Shown here: positions 7,918-16,973 of the stretch, piece by piece
Layout: each line of letters begins with the position of its first letter
Numbering within the stretch: the stretch's first letter is position 1
NCBI RefSeq assembly: GCF_004005815.1
Contig: NZ_SACK01000013.1
Coordinates: 25,498 to 89,497 of the forward strand
Reading direction: 5' to 3'
From: Mucilaginibacter limnophilus
Lineage (GTDB): Bacteria > Bacteroidota > Bacteroidia > Sphingobacteriales > Sphingobacteriaceae
DNA: 64,000 nt
Position numbers and translations under genes: made by a program
The notes under the pieces: model-generated
The model's database searches: none
Told to the model about the DNA's origin: nothing
The model's input: the letters and a program-made list of their open reading frames with translations, nothing else

Positions 7918-8448
7918 TTAAAACAATCCCTTCAGGCCATCAATAATACTTTCGAAAAAGCGACCAAGGCTAAGGTTGTTGGCGTGATTAAAATAAAAGA
8001 AGATAATAAATATGATAACGGCTATAATAATGAACCGTTTGAACATGTATGCCAGCAGTATTAACGCGCAGGGAATAATAAGCAGCCACATCCAGCTGAT
8101 ATGCCAGGGCATAAGCTTGCCGCTGTTGCGGTAGATATAATACAGGTTTGAATGGGTGCCGTTATCATTTACATGCTTGGCATATAAAAAGGTGGATTTT
8201 TGAATTTTATGGCGATAAAAAGCAGTGCCCTTATCAAACTGCAGCGACTCTTCAAAACCGTTCATACTGAAGGTGAACACACCGTTTACATCCTCACGTA
8301 CATGCAGCGCCGAATCAGTGGCCTGTACAGCTACCTCATCTTCGGCAAAAGGATTTTGCACCACTGTAAAATGGTCGATAGATATGGTATCGGCAAAAGC
8401 CTGCCCGGTTGCAACAAACAAAAGAAGTAAAATAAGGTACTTTTTCAT
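7918..8448 (-). CDS. Signal-peptide protein with C-terminal membrane segments, unknown
   Basis: 176 residues. A signal peptide (MKKYLILLLLFVATGQAFA, cleavage near 19-20) is followed by an extracytoplasmic beta-rich domain of about 95 residues. Two adjacent hydrophobic segments (WMWLLIIPCALILLAYMF and FIIIAVIIFIIFFYF) and a short amphipathic tail follow. It is a membrane-anchored periplasmic protein of unknown role; I do not recognise the family. It shares strand with the neighbouring TspO gene, 28 bases away. Confidence 0.7.
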   Translation of the reverse strand: MKKYLILLLLFVATGQAFADTISIDHFTVVQNPFAEDEVAVQATDSALHVREDVNGVFTFSMNGFEESLQFDKGTAFYRHKIQKSTFLYAKHVNDNGTHSNLYYIYRNSGKLMPWHISWMWLLIIPCALILLAYMFKRFIIIAVIIFIIFFYFNHANNLSLGRFFESIIDGLKGLF

Positions 8449-8476
8449 GTTAAGTATTCAGTATAAAAATAAGCTT

Positions 8477-8977
8477 TTACTTGTAATTAAGCGCTACTAT
8501 GGCATAATTAAGCGCTGTGGCAAAGCTTACCCATAACAAATAAGGCACCAGCAACCAGGCGGCCGTTATACTGAACTTTTTGAAATAAAAGATGTTTGAA
8601 ATGATCAATATCAGCAGGATAATGATAATAACCAATCCACCCAGCGGATTGTGTTGGTTGAAAAACATCCACGACCACAGGAAGTTGAATATCAACTGCA
8701 TTACATAAATAGGTCTGGCTTTAGTGAAAGTTATCGAGTCGTCGCGCTTTTCCCAAACAAGGTAAGCCGAAATGCCAATCATGATATACAGGATAGTCCA
8801 TACCGGGGCAAAAAGCCAATCGGGCGGCGTGAACGATGGTTTATTCAATGCCCTGTACCAGCCGTCAATTTCCGGCCGTGTAAAAATCGACGCGGTTATC
8901 CCTATTACTACCGGAATAGCTATGCTGATGAGCAATGGGCCCCATTGTATTTTTTGCGGTGCGCTTGTTTGGTTCAT
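8477..8977 (-). CDS. TspO/MBR family tryptophan-rich sensory protein
   Basis: A 166-residue five-helix membrane protein of the TspO/peripheral benzodiazepine receptor family, which binds porphyrins and other hydrophobic ligands and affects stress responses. The diagnostic loop YRALNKPSFTPPDWLFAPVW follows the first helix, and the remaining Trp-rich helices are present (WEKR, LFNFLWSWMFF, AWLLVPYLLWVSFATALN). The start was set at ATG 8977 (MNQTSAPQK) because the 16 residues upstream are not conserved-looking. It is divergent from the cupin gene. Confidence 0.9.
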   Translation of the reverse strand: MNQTSAPQKIQWGPLLISIAIPVVIGITASIFTRPEIDGWYRALNKPSFTPPDWLFAPVWTILYIMIGISAYLVWEKRDDSITFTKARPIYVMQLIFNFLWSWMFFNQHNPLGGLVIIIILLILIISNIFYFKKFSITAAWLLVPYLLWVSFATALNYAIVALNYK

Positions 8978-9063
8978 AGCGGTAAAGATATTATAAGTAA
9001 GCATGTGCGCAATATTTTTTAGCACGAATGCTTACTTTTGGCCGCTTACTATACTATTATTTA

Positions 9064-9426
9064 ATGATTAAAGCTTATAAACTATATACGGGCGAAGACA
9101 ACCATTCCTATTTTGTGACGGGGCATGTGAGTGAGGGGCAATTGCACGAGGCAGTATCGGTACGTTTTCAGGAGTCGCCGCCACACTCGTTTTACGACTG
9201 GCATAATGCGCCGACAGAGCAGTATGTGATCTCGCTGACCGGTACACTTGAATTTGAAACCCGCCCCGGTGAAAAGTTTATTCTCCGTCCCGGTGAGGTG
9301 TTGATAGCCATGGATACTACCGGTACCGCACATAAATGGCACATGATTGACGACGAGCCATGGCGCCGCGTGTATGTTGCTTTTGATAAAGATAAACCGC
9401 TTAACTTTATAGAAGATAAGGGTTAG
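9064..9426 (+). CDS. Small cupin-domain protein
   Basis: 120 residues from ATG 9064 (MIKAYKLYTGEDNHSYF). The single double-stranded beta-helix contains YVISLTGTLEFETRPGEKFILRPGEVL split into the two cupin motifs, but the usual HxH pair of motif 1 is replaced (WHNAPTEQYVI), so metal binding is uncertain. A TACTTTTG -7 box sits at 9033-9040. The function is unknown: members include sugar-nucleotide isomerases, dioxygenases and regulatory proteins, and this one is too short and plain to choose. Confidence 0.8.
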   Translation: MIKAYKLYTGEDNHSYFVTGHVSEGQLHEAVSVRFQESPPHSFYDWHNAPTEQYVISLTGTLEFETRPGEKFILRPGEVLIAMDTTGTAHKWHMIDDEPWRRVYVAFDKDKPLNFIEDKG

Positions 9427-9494
9427 AGATTAGAGATTGGTGTTTGGAGATAGTAAATTGGTAGAAATAACTGCCAACTTTAAACTGCAACTGA

Positions 9495-9893
9495 ATGAAA
9501 GTATTTAATATTCTCTTCATTATCCTGTTTGTTGTATCGGCCGGGTTGCAGTACAACGATCCCGACCCATACCTGTGGATGCCAATATACCTGTACGCGG
9601 CGTTGCTTTGCTATCTGGCAATAAAAAACAAATATTACCCGCTAACTTATTTTATCGGCTTTGGCGGATACCTTGGTTATGCCATTTATAAGGTGTTTGA
9701 CAGGAATGGTGTTATCGACTGGATAACCGTTCACCATGAAGAAAGCCTTGTACAAACCATGAAGGCGCAAAAACCATGGATTGAAGAAGCTCGTGAGTTT
9801 TTCGGTTTGCTGATATGTTTCATTGTGCTGCTTATCAACTGGATAGTTTACAAACGATATAAGTACCGTCTGCCTAAAAACCGCTTCTCTTAA
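9495..9893 (+). CDS. TMEM220-like membrane protein
   Basis: 132 residues with four predicted membrane helices. The family hallmark GLQYNDPDPYLWMPIYL (residues 17-33) is clear, followed by the short helix-loop-helix core (LLCYLAIKNKYYPL, FIGFGGYLGYAIYKVF) and a last helix (LLICFIVLLINWIVY). TMEM220-type proteins have no established bacterial function. The gene ends in a four-base tail-to-tail overlap with the transglutaminase gene. The spacer before it (9421-9441) contains short TTAGAGA tandem copies. Confidence 0.75.
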   Translation: MKVFNILFIILFVVSAGLQYNDPDPYLWMPIYLYAALLCYLAIKNKYYPLTYFIGFGGYLGYAIYKVFDRNGVIDWITVHHEESLVQTMKAQKPWIEEAREFFGLLICFIVLLINWIVYKRYKYRLPKNRFS

Positions 9894-10735
9894 AGATATG
9901 ATATACCCTGAGTGCCGCCGGGCAGGTAATAAAAGGGTACAAAGTTCTCATCTGCCAGGGTGCAATTAACCTGCATGGCATTAAAACTTATATCGCCGAA
10001 TATGTTGGCTATGGCAGCGTCGGCGGCATCGCGGCCGGTGGCTATTTTTACCATGCTGTTAAGCGGCGCCAGGCGGGTAGCGTCAAACAATATCCATTCG
10101 CCGCCAATGTAAGCTTCAAAACAGGCATGAAAATCGGCAGGAAAAAGCTTGTAAGCATAGCCTGTAAAATAACGTGCCGGTATGGTCAGTGCCCGGCATA
10201 AGGCAATGCCCAGATGCGCGAAATCGCGGCATACGCCGGCCTGCTCGGTAACGGTGTCAAACGCAGAAGTTTGGGAGTTGGTTGAGCCGCTTAAGTATTG
10301 TACGTTATTGTATATCCAATCAACCAGTGTACTTACTTTTTGAAATGGGTTTTCAATATTGCCAAACATGTTATTAGCCAGCCTGAACAGCTTGTCCGAC
10401 TGGCAGTAACGGCTTGGGTTCAAATAGGTAAGCACGTCAGTAGGCAGCTGATGTACCGGCGTTTCAGGTACGTCGCCCAGTTCAACAAGTTTGTAAGCGT
10501 TATCAATCCTGGCAGTATATACTATGCTGATCTCACCCGGATTGGCTACTTCGAAACGCACCAAACGATTTTCACCATGAATGCTAACCAATTCTTCCGC
10601 TTTAATATATGGCTCCAGGGTAAACATTTCGCTTACCACTGTTTGATTTGGCGTGCGCAGGGCATGTATGTTTAATATTAACGTCCCCGGGCTATTAGCG
10701 GTGTAAAGCATGCTGGCATATACGTCAAACTTCAT
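9890..10735 (-). CDS. Transglutaminase-like cysteine protease/transferase
   Basis: 281 residues. An N-terminal beta domain (about 1-100) precedes a transglutaminase-like core with the catalytic triad Cys169 (QAGVCRDFAH), His203 (DFHACFEAY) and Asp218 (WILFDAT). No signal peptide is seen, so it is cytoplasmic. It overlaps the start region of the Anbu gene by four bases (ATGA) and is translationally coupled to it. Transglutaminase and Anbu genes recur together in bacteria with ATP-grasp and alpha-E proteins, a system proposed to make and degrade a small peptide-like product. Those two other partners are not in this window. Confidence 0.88.
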   Translation of the reverse strand: MKFDVYASMLYTANSPGTLILNIHALRTPNQTVVSEMFTLEPYIKAEELVSIHGENRLVRFEVANPGEISIVYTARIDNAYKLVELGDVPETPVHQLPTDVLTYLNPSRYCQSDKLFRLANNMFGNIENPFQKVSTLVDWIYNNVQYLSGSTNSQTSAFDTVTEQAGVCRDFAHLGIALCRALTIPARYFTGYAYKLFPADFHACFEAYIGGEWILFDATRLAPLNSMVKIATGRDAADAAIANIFGDISFNAMQVNCTLADENFVPFYYLPGGTQGISYL

Positions 10736-11484
10736 ACGGTTTTTTCCTCTTCTTTTTCTTTTGTTTCGGGCAGCTTACTAAAAGCGGCTTCCATCCATTC
10801 TTCAGAAATATTTGCCAAAGCGCGTTTAAGTTCTTCATCCCATTGATCGGACACCGAAGACATGTCGCGCGCCTCGTAGCGCTGCTCAACCAGTTGGTAG
10901 GTATCTTTTTTGTACAGCACTACATCTATCGGAAAATCAACATTGTTAGAGCTTACCCGCGTTGAATCGAATGAAAGAAAACCTGCCTTCAGTGCCAGTT
11001 TCATACTTGAATTTTCATTCAATACACGGTTAAGTATGGCTTTACCATGCCCTGAGTTGCCTATTACTACATAAGGAGCGCCAAGCCCAAGTTCAACCCA
11101 GTTACCTTCGGGATACAGTAAAAACAGCTTGTGTTCGTTATCATCTTTTAGCTGACCGCCGATTATGGTATTCAGGTCAAACTTAAAACCCGCCTTTTCC
11201 AATGCCACCCGGTCTTCCTCGGCGGCGCGTTTCACCTGTTCGCCAAATGCGTTAACCGCTTTGTACAATTTGTTGTACTCCTGTGTTTCCAGCAGTTCGG
11301 TAAAATAAACAATGGCCTTATCACGTACCGAACGTAAGCCGCTGGTCATGATAAACAAGCTGAAGCCATCCTTTTGTTCAATGGTAACCTTCTTTTTTAT
11401 AGTGGTATCGGTACCTGATGTTATCCGGCTGTCGGCAATGGCCACCAGGCCTTCCTTCACTTTTATGCCTAAGCAATAAGTCAT
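10732..11484 (-). CDS. Anbu-type bacterial proteasome homologue
   Basis: A 250-residue Ntn-hydrolase of the proteasome/HslV superfamily. I place the start at ATG 11484 so that, after Met removal, the protein begins Thr-Tyr-Cys-Leu-Gly; the N-terminal Thr is the catalytic nucleophile in this superfamily. The Anbu signature TYCLGIKVKEGLVAIADSR is present at residues 2-20, and Lys34/Lys35 lie where the active-site lysine is expected. The charged tail (KEKEEEKTV) is a lineage feature. It is coupled to a transglutaminase gene. The peptidase activity of Anbu is still unsettled in the literature, so protease function is inferred from the family. Confidence 0.88.
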   Translation of the reverse strand: MTYCLGIKVKEGLVAIADSRITSGTDTTIKKKVTIEQKDGFSLFIMTSGLRSVRDKAIVYFTELLETQEYNKLYKAVNAFGEQVKRAAEEDRVALEKAGFKFDLNTIIGGQLKDDNEHKLFLLYPEGNWVELGLGAPYVVIGNSGHGKAILNRVLNENSSMKLALKAGFLSFDSTRVSSNNVDFPIDVVLYKKDTYQLVEQRYEARDMSSVSDQWDEELKRALANISEEWMEAAFSKLPETKEKEEEKTV

Positions 11485-11539
11485 CTGCAAAAATTATTAT
11501 TGATACCGCAATGTAAGCTAAATAAGCGGTAAGCTGAAC

Positions 11540-11650
11540 TTATTTCACACGAAAATTACAGTTGGTATTTAAAAGCGAATGCCGCATCAGGCGGGACACG
11601 GCATTCATAGTATGTGTTTTATGAAAACAGAAAAAACACATGCAAATATA
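11540..11650 (-). promoter_or_regulatory. Structured leader or small RNA upstream of the Anbu operon
   Basis: On the minus strand a perfect TATATTTG box (11650-11643) is followed by two hairpins: TGTGTTTT paired with AAAACACA, then GAATGCCG paired with CGGCATTC (11607-11577), the second ending in a short T run. The Anbu ATG lies about 93 bases further on. This could be a 5' leader with an attenuator-like stem or a separate small RNA. A 33-codon ORF (ATG 11641, stop at 11540) covers the same bases, but its ATG would sit at or before the predicted transcript start, so I do not call it a gene. Confidence 0.4.
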
Positions 11651-11699
11651 CTATTTAAAGGCTTTTGCGCCAACCGTGTTTAACTTCGCCGAAATAAAT

Positions 11700-12485
11700 T
11701 TACAACCCGGCTATTTTTATACCCGCATCTTTTATGGCCTGTAAGATGATTTCCTGTACAATATACTTGGTATCATAAAAGCCATGTGCTTGTACCCATA
11801 CATTTACATTAATTTTGTAGCCATCAGCTTCAACAACAGCTACGCCAATACGGCGCTCGGGCGTTTTTAATATGTTTTCTACTTTATCAACCGCGTTATC
11901 AATCACCTCTTTCGCTTCTTTGATATCAACCGAATTAGGGAATCTGAATTCCATATCCAACCGGCGGTTACCCTCACGACTGATGTTAATGATCACCTCG
12001 TTTGATAGTTTACTGTTGGGTACAATAACCAGGCGGTTATCAAATGTGCGCACTATGGTGTAAAATATCTGTATCGATGTTACCGTACCCTCAAGCCCTT
12101 GGGTAATGATATTATCCCCTACGGCAAAAGGTTTAAGTAACAGTATAAGAACGCCGCTTGAAAAGTTCTGTAAAGTACCCGAAAGCGCCAACCCGATAGC
12201 CACACCAAAGGCCCCAATAACAGCTGCAAACAGCGTCATTGGTATACCTACTATTTGCATAAAGCCCAACAGGAGCAACACACGCAGCGCCACACCAACA
12301 AGGCTTTGCAGAAACGCTTTAATGGTAGGGTCAACCTTTCGGCGTTCCATGCGCCCCTGCCACCATTTCATAAAACGCTGTATCAGCCAAAAGCCTACAA
12401 CCAACAATATTATGCCGATAACTAAACGCGGGCCATAGCGTATTATCCAATCATAAGCCTTGTCATAAAATTTGTTCAGATCCAT
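11700..12485 (-). CDS. Small-conductance mechanosensitive channel (MscS family)
   Basis: 261 residues from ATG 12485 (MDLNKFYDKAYDWI); the longer reading upstream is not needed. Three transmembrane helices are visible. The pore-lining TM3 has the Gly/Ala pattern GAFGVAIGLALSGTLQNFSSGVLILLLKP in pieces typical of MscS, and is followed by the beta domain (FAVGDNIITQGLEGTV, VPNSKLSNEVIINIS) and a C-terminal alpha/beta domain. It opens under membrane tension to release osmolytes on hypo-osmotic shock. It is divergent from the GH92 gene. Confidence 0.95.
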   Translation of the reverse strand: MDLNKFYDKAYDWIIRYGPRLVIGIILLVVGFWLIQRFMKWWQGRMERRKVDPTIKAFLQSLVGVALRVLLLLGFMQIVGIPMTLFAAVIGAFGVAIGLALSGTLQNFSSGVLILLLKPFAVGDNIITQGLEGTVTSIQIFYTIVRTFDNRLVIVPNSKLSNEVIINISREGNRRLDMEFRFPNSVDIKEAKEVIDNAVDKVENILKTPERRIGVAVVEADGYKINVNVWVQAHGFYDTKYIVQEIILQAIKDAGIKIAGL

Positions 12486-12646
12486 AATGCCTGTTATAAC
12501 TTTTGCAGGTTGTGGATTGTTTGTGACTAATGAAGGAGAATTGTAGTACATTATAACCGGAAAAATCCACAACTCTTTTTAAAAGAATTTTTCATAAACC
12601 CTAATTATGCCGTTATTTGAGCTTATATTACCTGACACTACTTTTA

Positions 12647-14938
12647 ATGAAACATCCACTTACCGTCTGTTTATTGCTGCTTACCTTTTATACATCGGCA
12701 CAAAATAAAAATACCGAAAGCTTAGTAAGATATGTAAATCCAATTATAGGTACCCAGCGTATGGGGCACACCTTTCCGGGTGCCACGGTGCCTTTTGGTA
12801 TGGTGCAACTCAGTCCGGAAACCGATACCGTCAGTTACGAACTTAACGGCAAGTATAACCCCGATGTATATAAATATTGCGCTGGTTATCAGTATGATGA
12901 CAAAACCATTACCGGTTTCAGTCATACACATTTCAGCGGAACGGGCCACTCAGACCTTGGTGACTTTTTAATAATGCCTACCGTAGGCGAACTAAAACTT
13001 AACCCCGGCACGGCCGATAAGCCCTGCAGCGGCTATCGCTCGGCATTTTCACATGCCAATGAGGTTTCGCAGGCTAATTATTACAAAGTGAAGCTTGACG
13101 CAAGTAACATTGTTGCGGAAATGACCACAAGTACCCGTGTGGGTTTTCACCAATATACTTTTCCAAAAAGCAATAATGCGCATATCATCCTTGATTTGAT
13201 GGCCGGTATCTATAACTATCCCGACAAAACCGTATGGACGTATGTAAAGATATTAAACGATAGCACGCTGATGGGTTACCGCCAAACAAATGGCTGGGCG
13301 CGTACCCGTACACTGTATTTTGCTATGGCGTTTTCAAAGCCTTTTATTCAGCATGGCTTTAAAAACTACAGCAAAGGCCAGGTGTACCGTGGATTTTGGG
13401 GCAAATTCAACCAAGGCAAAAATTTTCCGGAGATAGCCGGTAAGCAAATACGTGCTTATTTTGATTTTAAAACCAATGAAGGAGAGAAAATCAAAATAAA
13501 GTTTGCGCTTTCGCCGGTAAGCATGGATGGCGCGCTTAACAACATGAAGGCGGAAGTACCGGGCTGGGATTTCGACAAGGTTAAACTAGACGGGCAGCAG
13601 GCCTGGGAAAAAGAACTGCACAAGATCACCATCAGCGGCAGCGCGGAAACCAAAAAGAACTTTTATACCTCGATGTACCATACCATGATCAATCCAACTA
13701 TTTACATGGATACCGACGGGCAGTATAAGGGGCTTGACCAGAATGTGCACAAAGCTGATGGCTTTGTCAACTATACTACCTTTTCGTTATGGGATACTTA
13801 TCGTGCGTTACACCCGCTGTTCAACATTATACAGACCACCCGCAACGCCGATATGGTGAAAAGTATGCTGGCGCATTTTGATCAAAGTCCGGAGCATATG
13901 CTGCCTGTATGGTCAAACTCAGCTAACGAGAACTGGTGTATGAGCGGTTACCACAGCGTAGCCGTACTTGCCGACGCGGTGATGAAAAGCAACGCGTCAT
14001 TTGATGCTAACAAAGCTTTGGATGCCTGTGTAACTACCGCCCGCAAGCGCGATTATGAAGGCATTGGCGATTATATCGACAGAGGCTTTATACCCGACGA
14101 AAGAAGCGGCATATCGGTATCATCAACACTGGAATATGCTTATGATGATTGGTCTATTGCACAATTAGCCAAAAAGCTTGGTCGGAATGATATTTATGAA
14201 GAGTTTATAAAACGCTCGCAAAACTATAAGAACGTTTACGATGCTTCTATAGGTTTTATGCGTCCTAAAAAGCTTGATGGTACCTTCCGCAAAGAGTTCG
14301 ACCAGCTATCAACACACAATGCCGGTTTTATTGAGGGCAACTCATGGAACTACACCTTGTTTGCGCCGCAAGATCCTGAAGGATTGATCAAACTTATGGG
14401 CGGCGAAAAACGCTTTGTGCGTTATCTTGATTCGTTATTTACCATGCACCTGCCTGATAAGTACTTTGCTGAAACCGAAGACATTACCCGCGATGGCATT
14501 ATTGGCAATTATGTACATGGCAACGAGCCGTCGCACCATGTGGCTTATTTATATAACTGGACAAGCCAGCCCTGGAAAACACAGGAACGTATACGTATGA
14601 TATTACCGCTTATGTACAAACCTACACCTGATGGGCTTGGCGGCAATGATGATACAGGCCAGATGAGCGCCTGGTACATTTTCAGCTCACTAGGTTTTTA
14701 TCCTGTGGCGCCTGGTAATGATCAGTACTCGATAGGCAGTCCGGCAGTAAACGGCGCTGCCATTAATCTTGAAAACGGCAAAACATTTACGGTTACCGTG
14801 AAAAATCAGGGTGCTAAAAATGTATACATTCAAAAAATTGAGCTGAACGGGAAACCGCTAACCGGCTGGTCGATATCACATGCGGATATCATGAACGGCG
14901 GCAGCATTACGTTTTTTATGAGTAGTAGGCATAAATAG
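12647..14938 (+). CDS. GH92 family alpha-1,2-mannosidase, secreted
   Basis: 763 residues from ATG 12647 with signal peptide MKHPLTVCLLLLTFYTSAQ. The N-terminal beta-sandwich begins YVNPIIGTQRMGHTFPGAT, and the (alpha/alpha)6 barrel carries the family signatures GNEPSHHVAYLYNW and GGNDDTGQMSAWYIFSSLGFYP. GH92 enzymes are calcium-dependent exo-alpha-mannosidases that trim mannose from N-glycans or fungal mannan. No PUL partner (SusC/SusD) adjoins it, so it appears as a lone enzyme. Localisation is periplasmic or surface. The specific linkage is inferred from the family. Confidence 0.93.
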   Translation: MKHPLTVCLLLLTFYTSAQNKNTESLVRYVNPIIGTQRMGHTFPGATVPFGMVQLSPETDTVSYELNGKYNPDVYKYCAGYQYDDKTITGFSHTHFSGTGHSDLGDFLIMPTVGELKLNPGTADKPCSGYRSAFSHANEVSQANYYKVKLDASNIVAEMTTSTRVGFHQYTFPKSNNAHIILDLMAGIYNYPDKTVWTYVKILNDSTLMGYRQTNGWARTRTLYFAMAFSKPFIQHGFKNYSKGQVYRGFWGKFNQGKNFPEIAGKQIRAYFDFKTNEGEKIKIKFALSPVSMDGALNNMKAEVPGWDFDKVKLDGQQAWEKELHKITISGSAETKKNFYTSMYHTMINPTIYMDTDGQYKGLDQNVHKADGFVNYTTFSLWDTYRALHPLFNIIQTTRNADMVKSMLAHFDQSPEHMLPVWSNSANENWCMSGYHSVAVLADAVMKSNASFDANKALDACVTTARKRDYEGIGDYIDRGFIPDERSGISVSSTLEYAYDDWSIAQLAKKLGRNDIYEEFIKRSQNYKNVYDASIGFMRPKKLDGTFRKEFDQLSTHNAGFIEGNSWNYTLFAPQDPEGLIKLMGGEKRFVRYLDSLFTMHLPDKYFAETEDITRDGIIGNYVHGNEPSHHVAYLYNWTSQPWKTQERIRMILPLMYKPTPDGLGGNDDTGQMSAWYIFSSLGFYPVAPGNDQYSIGSPAVNGAAINLENGKTFTVTVKNQGAKNVYIQKIELNGKPLTGWSISHADIMNGGSITFFMSSRHK

Positions 14939-15117
14939 TTTTGATTGATAGTCAACTTTATGTGACCTTTAAATACTAGCAAGCGTTACGCATGCCCTAT
15001 TATATTTAATTATCTGTATGTCGAAAGAACTATTACAAAGTCAAATTTAATTATTAGTTTAATTTGTGAAACTTTCCCAATGTTAGTTGCGTATAAGTTT
15101 ACAAATTAACTCAAGTA

Positions 15118-15333
15118 ATGAATTTGTTTATACTATTGGGAATACCTGCTTTTCTGTTCTATTTTGCATTAGCAAATTATGGCAGCGTGAAAAAATTAAA
15201 GGGTAGCGGAAGAGTAGCTGAGATTCAGGATAAAATGATTAGGTATCGTGTATTCACTCTCTTAGGTTTTGTTACGTTGCTTGGTACTATATTATTTTTG
15301 CTTTCTAATGTTAAGTCAATAGGTATTGTATAA
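15118..15333 (+). CDS. Small two-helix membrane protein
   Basis: 71 residues from ATG 15118. Two hydrophobic helices (FILLGIPAFLFYFALANYG and VFTLLGFVTLLGTILFLLS) flank a basic loop (KKLKGSGRVAEIQDKMIRYR). The function is unknown. Lying between the mannosidase and the decayed integration site in AT-rich DNA, it may belong to the acquired segment. Length and codon pattern are plausible, but there is no family recognition. Confidence 0.5.
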   Translation: MNLFILLGIPAFLFYFALANYGSVKKLKGSGRVAEIQDKMIRYRVFTLLGFVTLLGTILFLLSNVKSIGIV

Positions 15334-15345
15334 CAATGTAGAAAA

Positions 15346-15392
15346 AACACGTTAAGGCTAAGTTCAGGAATGATATAAAGCCTTAACGTGTT
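15346..15392 (-). terminator. Terminator of the tRNA-Arg fragment
   Basis: Perfect 14-bp arms (15346-15359 and 15379-15392, AACACGTTAAGGCT and its complement) enclose a 19-base loop, with a T run on the minus strand after the stem. It lies 9 bases past the 3' end of the tRNA-Arg remnant at 15402 and looks like that tRNA's original terminator. Confidence 0.75.
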
Positions 15393-15401
15393 GTGATTGG
15401 T

Positions 15402-15441
15402 GTTCCCGACGAGATTCGAACTCATATCATCAGAACCGGAA
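15402..15441 (-). pseudogene. 3' fragment of tRNA-Arg (probable att remnant)
   Basis: The 40 bases here match the 3' part (anticodon loop to acceptor) of the intact tRNA-Arg(CCG) at 16974 at 37 positions, with only three adjacent changes, but on the opposite strand. The 5' half is replaced by unrelated or diverged sequence, with no 5' acceptor strand, so it cannot fold as a tRNA. A displaced tRNA 3' end is the usual footprint of integration at a tRNA gene; the inverted orientation relative to the intact copy is unexpected. Confidence 0.8.
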
Positions 15442-15627
15442 ACCATAATCCTATACATTCTTGGCGATTTTACTAATTGTTTATTTTTTATGTAAAAAGC
15501 ATTTTATATATTTGAATATCAATTAAATACACAGTGTTATTCATGATTGATTTTGTTAAGTTTGACAAGATTTTTTGACAAACTCAGCGAAAATGTTTTA
15601 CAAATGTTTTACAATAATTAGAATGCC

Positions 15628-16880
15628 ATGGCTACGGTAAAATCATTAATCTTAAAACATCATCGAAAAGCAGATGGGACTTGGACGTCAAAATAAGGAT
15701 ATCGCATAATAGAGTTTCGAGATACTTGGATACAAATCACTTCGTCGTCGATAAACAGCTTAACAAGAAAATGGAAGTGAAAGACAATTTTATTCAAGTA
15801 CAGATTGACAGAGAACTAAGTGAATATCGTCGCGCTATAAGTGAATTGGGGAGCAGGATAAACTTTATGAGTTGTACGCAAATAGTCGATTATCTTACTC
15901 AATCAAATAAGGAGATCGATTTCATCGAATTTGGGAAGTCAAAAATAGAGGCTCTTCTTGCGGATGGTAAAATAGGAACATCAGTTAATTACCGCGCAGT
16001 AATTAACAGCCTTGTTGATTTCTTTCAGCGTGACTCTGTATCAATTAATGAAATTAATGCTGTTATGTTACGATCTTATGAAAAGTATTTAAGGTCAGAA
16101 AGAAAGCTCGTAAGGCAGAGCAAGAACAAGAAAGAATTTACTATAATTAGTCCTCCGCTTGCTGATGGTGGATTACATAATCATATGCGTGATTTGCGAG
16201 CCCTTTTTAATTCAGCCAGAGATGAATTCAATGACGAAGATCTTGGTATAATTAAAATTGCGCATTATCCATTTAAGAAGTATAAGATAATTAGCCGTCC
16301 TGAAACGGCGAAACGAAACATAGATATTGCCCAAATTGCTGCCATTAAAAATAGTGATTGGCCAGAGGGTTCAAGGCCGGCTTTGGCTAGAGACTTATTT
16401 ATGCTATCTTTTTATATGTGCGGTACAAATTCCGTAGATTTTTACCAAATGAGTCCTAAGAACCTTAAAAATGGAAGATTAGAATATAAGCGATCTAAAA
16501 CGAAGGGCAAACGTAAGGACCAAGCATTTATTAGCATCAAAGTCGTTGACGAAGCACAGCCCTTAATTGATAAGTATTTAGGGGTCTTAAATAGGCACTA
16601 TTCGTCGAGAGTTGGTTTATCTACCGCTCTGAGTTATGGAATGCGAAAAATTCAGCAACAGTTAAATATTCCTGGCGTGACGTTTTATTGGGCGAGGCAC
16701 ACTTTTGCAACAATCGCACGTAATACCTGTCGGAAAAGCAAAGACGATGTTGCAATGGCCTTGAACCATATTGACGACGGCAGGAAAACAACAGATATTT
16801 ACATTGAAAAGGATTGGAAAATTCTTGATGAAGTTCAGGAGGCTGTTATAGGTGTATTAAACGAGGAACTTGCAACGTAA
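15628..16880 (+). pseudogene. Tyrosine recombinase/integrase with N-terminal frameshift
   Basis: This is a phage or ICE-type integrase of Bacteroidota: arm-type DNA-binding segment, SAM-like core-binding domain, then the catalytic domain with ARDLFMLSFYMCG (box I Arg), WARHTFATIARN (His and Arg of box II) and nucleophile Tyr in TTDIYIEKDW. The natural start is ATG 15628 (MATVKSLILKHHRKADGTW), but one base is missing near 15685 (TGGACGTC where TGGAACGTC would keep frame), so the first 19 codons are out of frame with the rest. The downstream frame is open from a TTG at 15681 for about 399 codons. It is either inactivated or a sequencing error. Confidence 0.85.
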
Positions 16881-16935
16881 TGTTTGTGTTTATTTATGGG
16901 GTAAACAGGTCTCAACTTATTATTTCATTTAGCCG

Positions 16936-16964
16936 TTGACACATTTGAAATTACTTTATATTTG
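16936..16964 (+). promoter_or_regulatory. tRNA-Arg promoter
   Basis: TTGAC at 16936-16940 and TATATTTG at 16957-16964 are near-consensus Bacteroidota -33 and -7 boxes with a 16-base spacer. Transcription would start a few bases before the tRNA at 16974. Confidence 0.75.
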
Positions 16965-16973
16965 CCGACCAAA

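Noticed and set aside
9421..9441. Short tandem TTAGAGA copies
   Set aside because: Too few units to be a meaningful repeat array; noted only as intergenic low-complexity sequence.
11540..11641. 33-codon minus-strand ORF between MscS and Anbu
   Set aside because: Its ATG would lie at or upstream of the predicted transcript start, and the codons coincide with two hairpins; an RNA element is the better reading.
15225..15458. 77-codon minus-strand ORF
   Set aside because: It spans the tRNA-Arg fragment and its terminator and overlaps the small membrane protein on the other strand; no family pattern.
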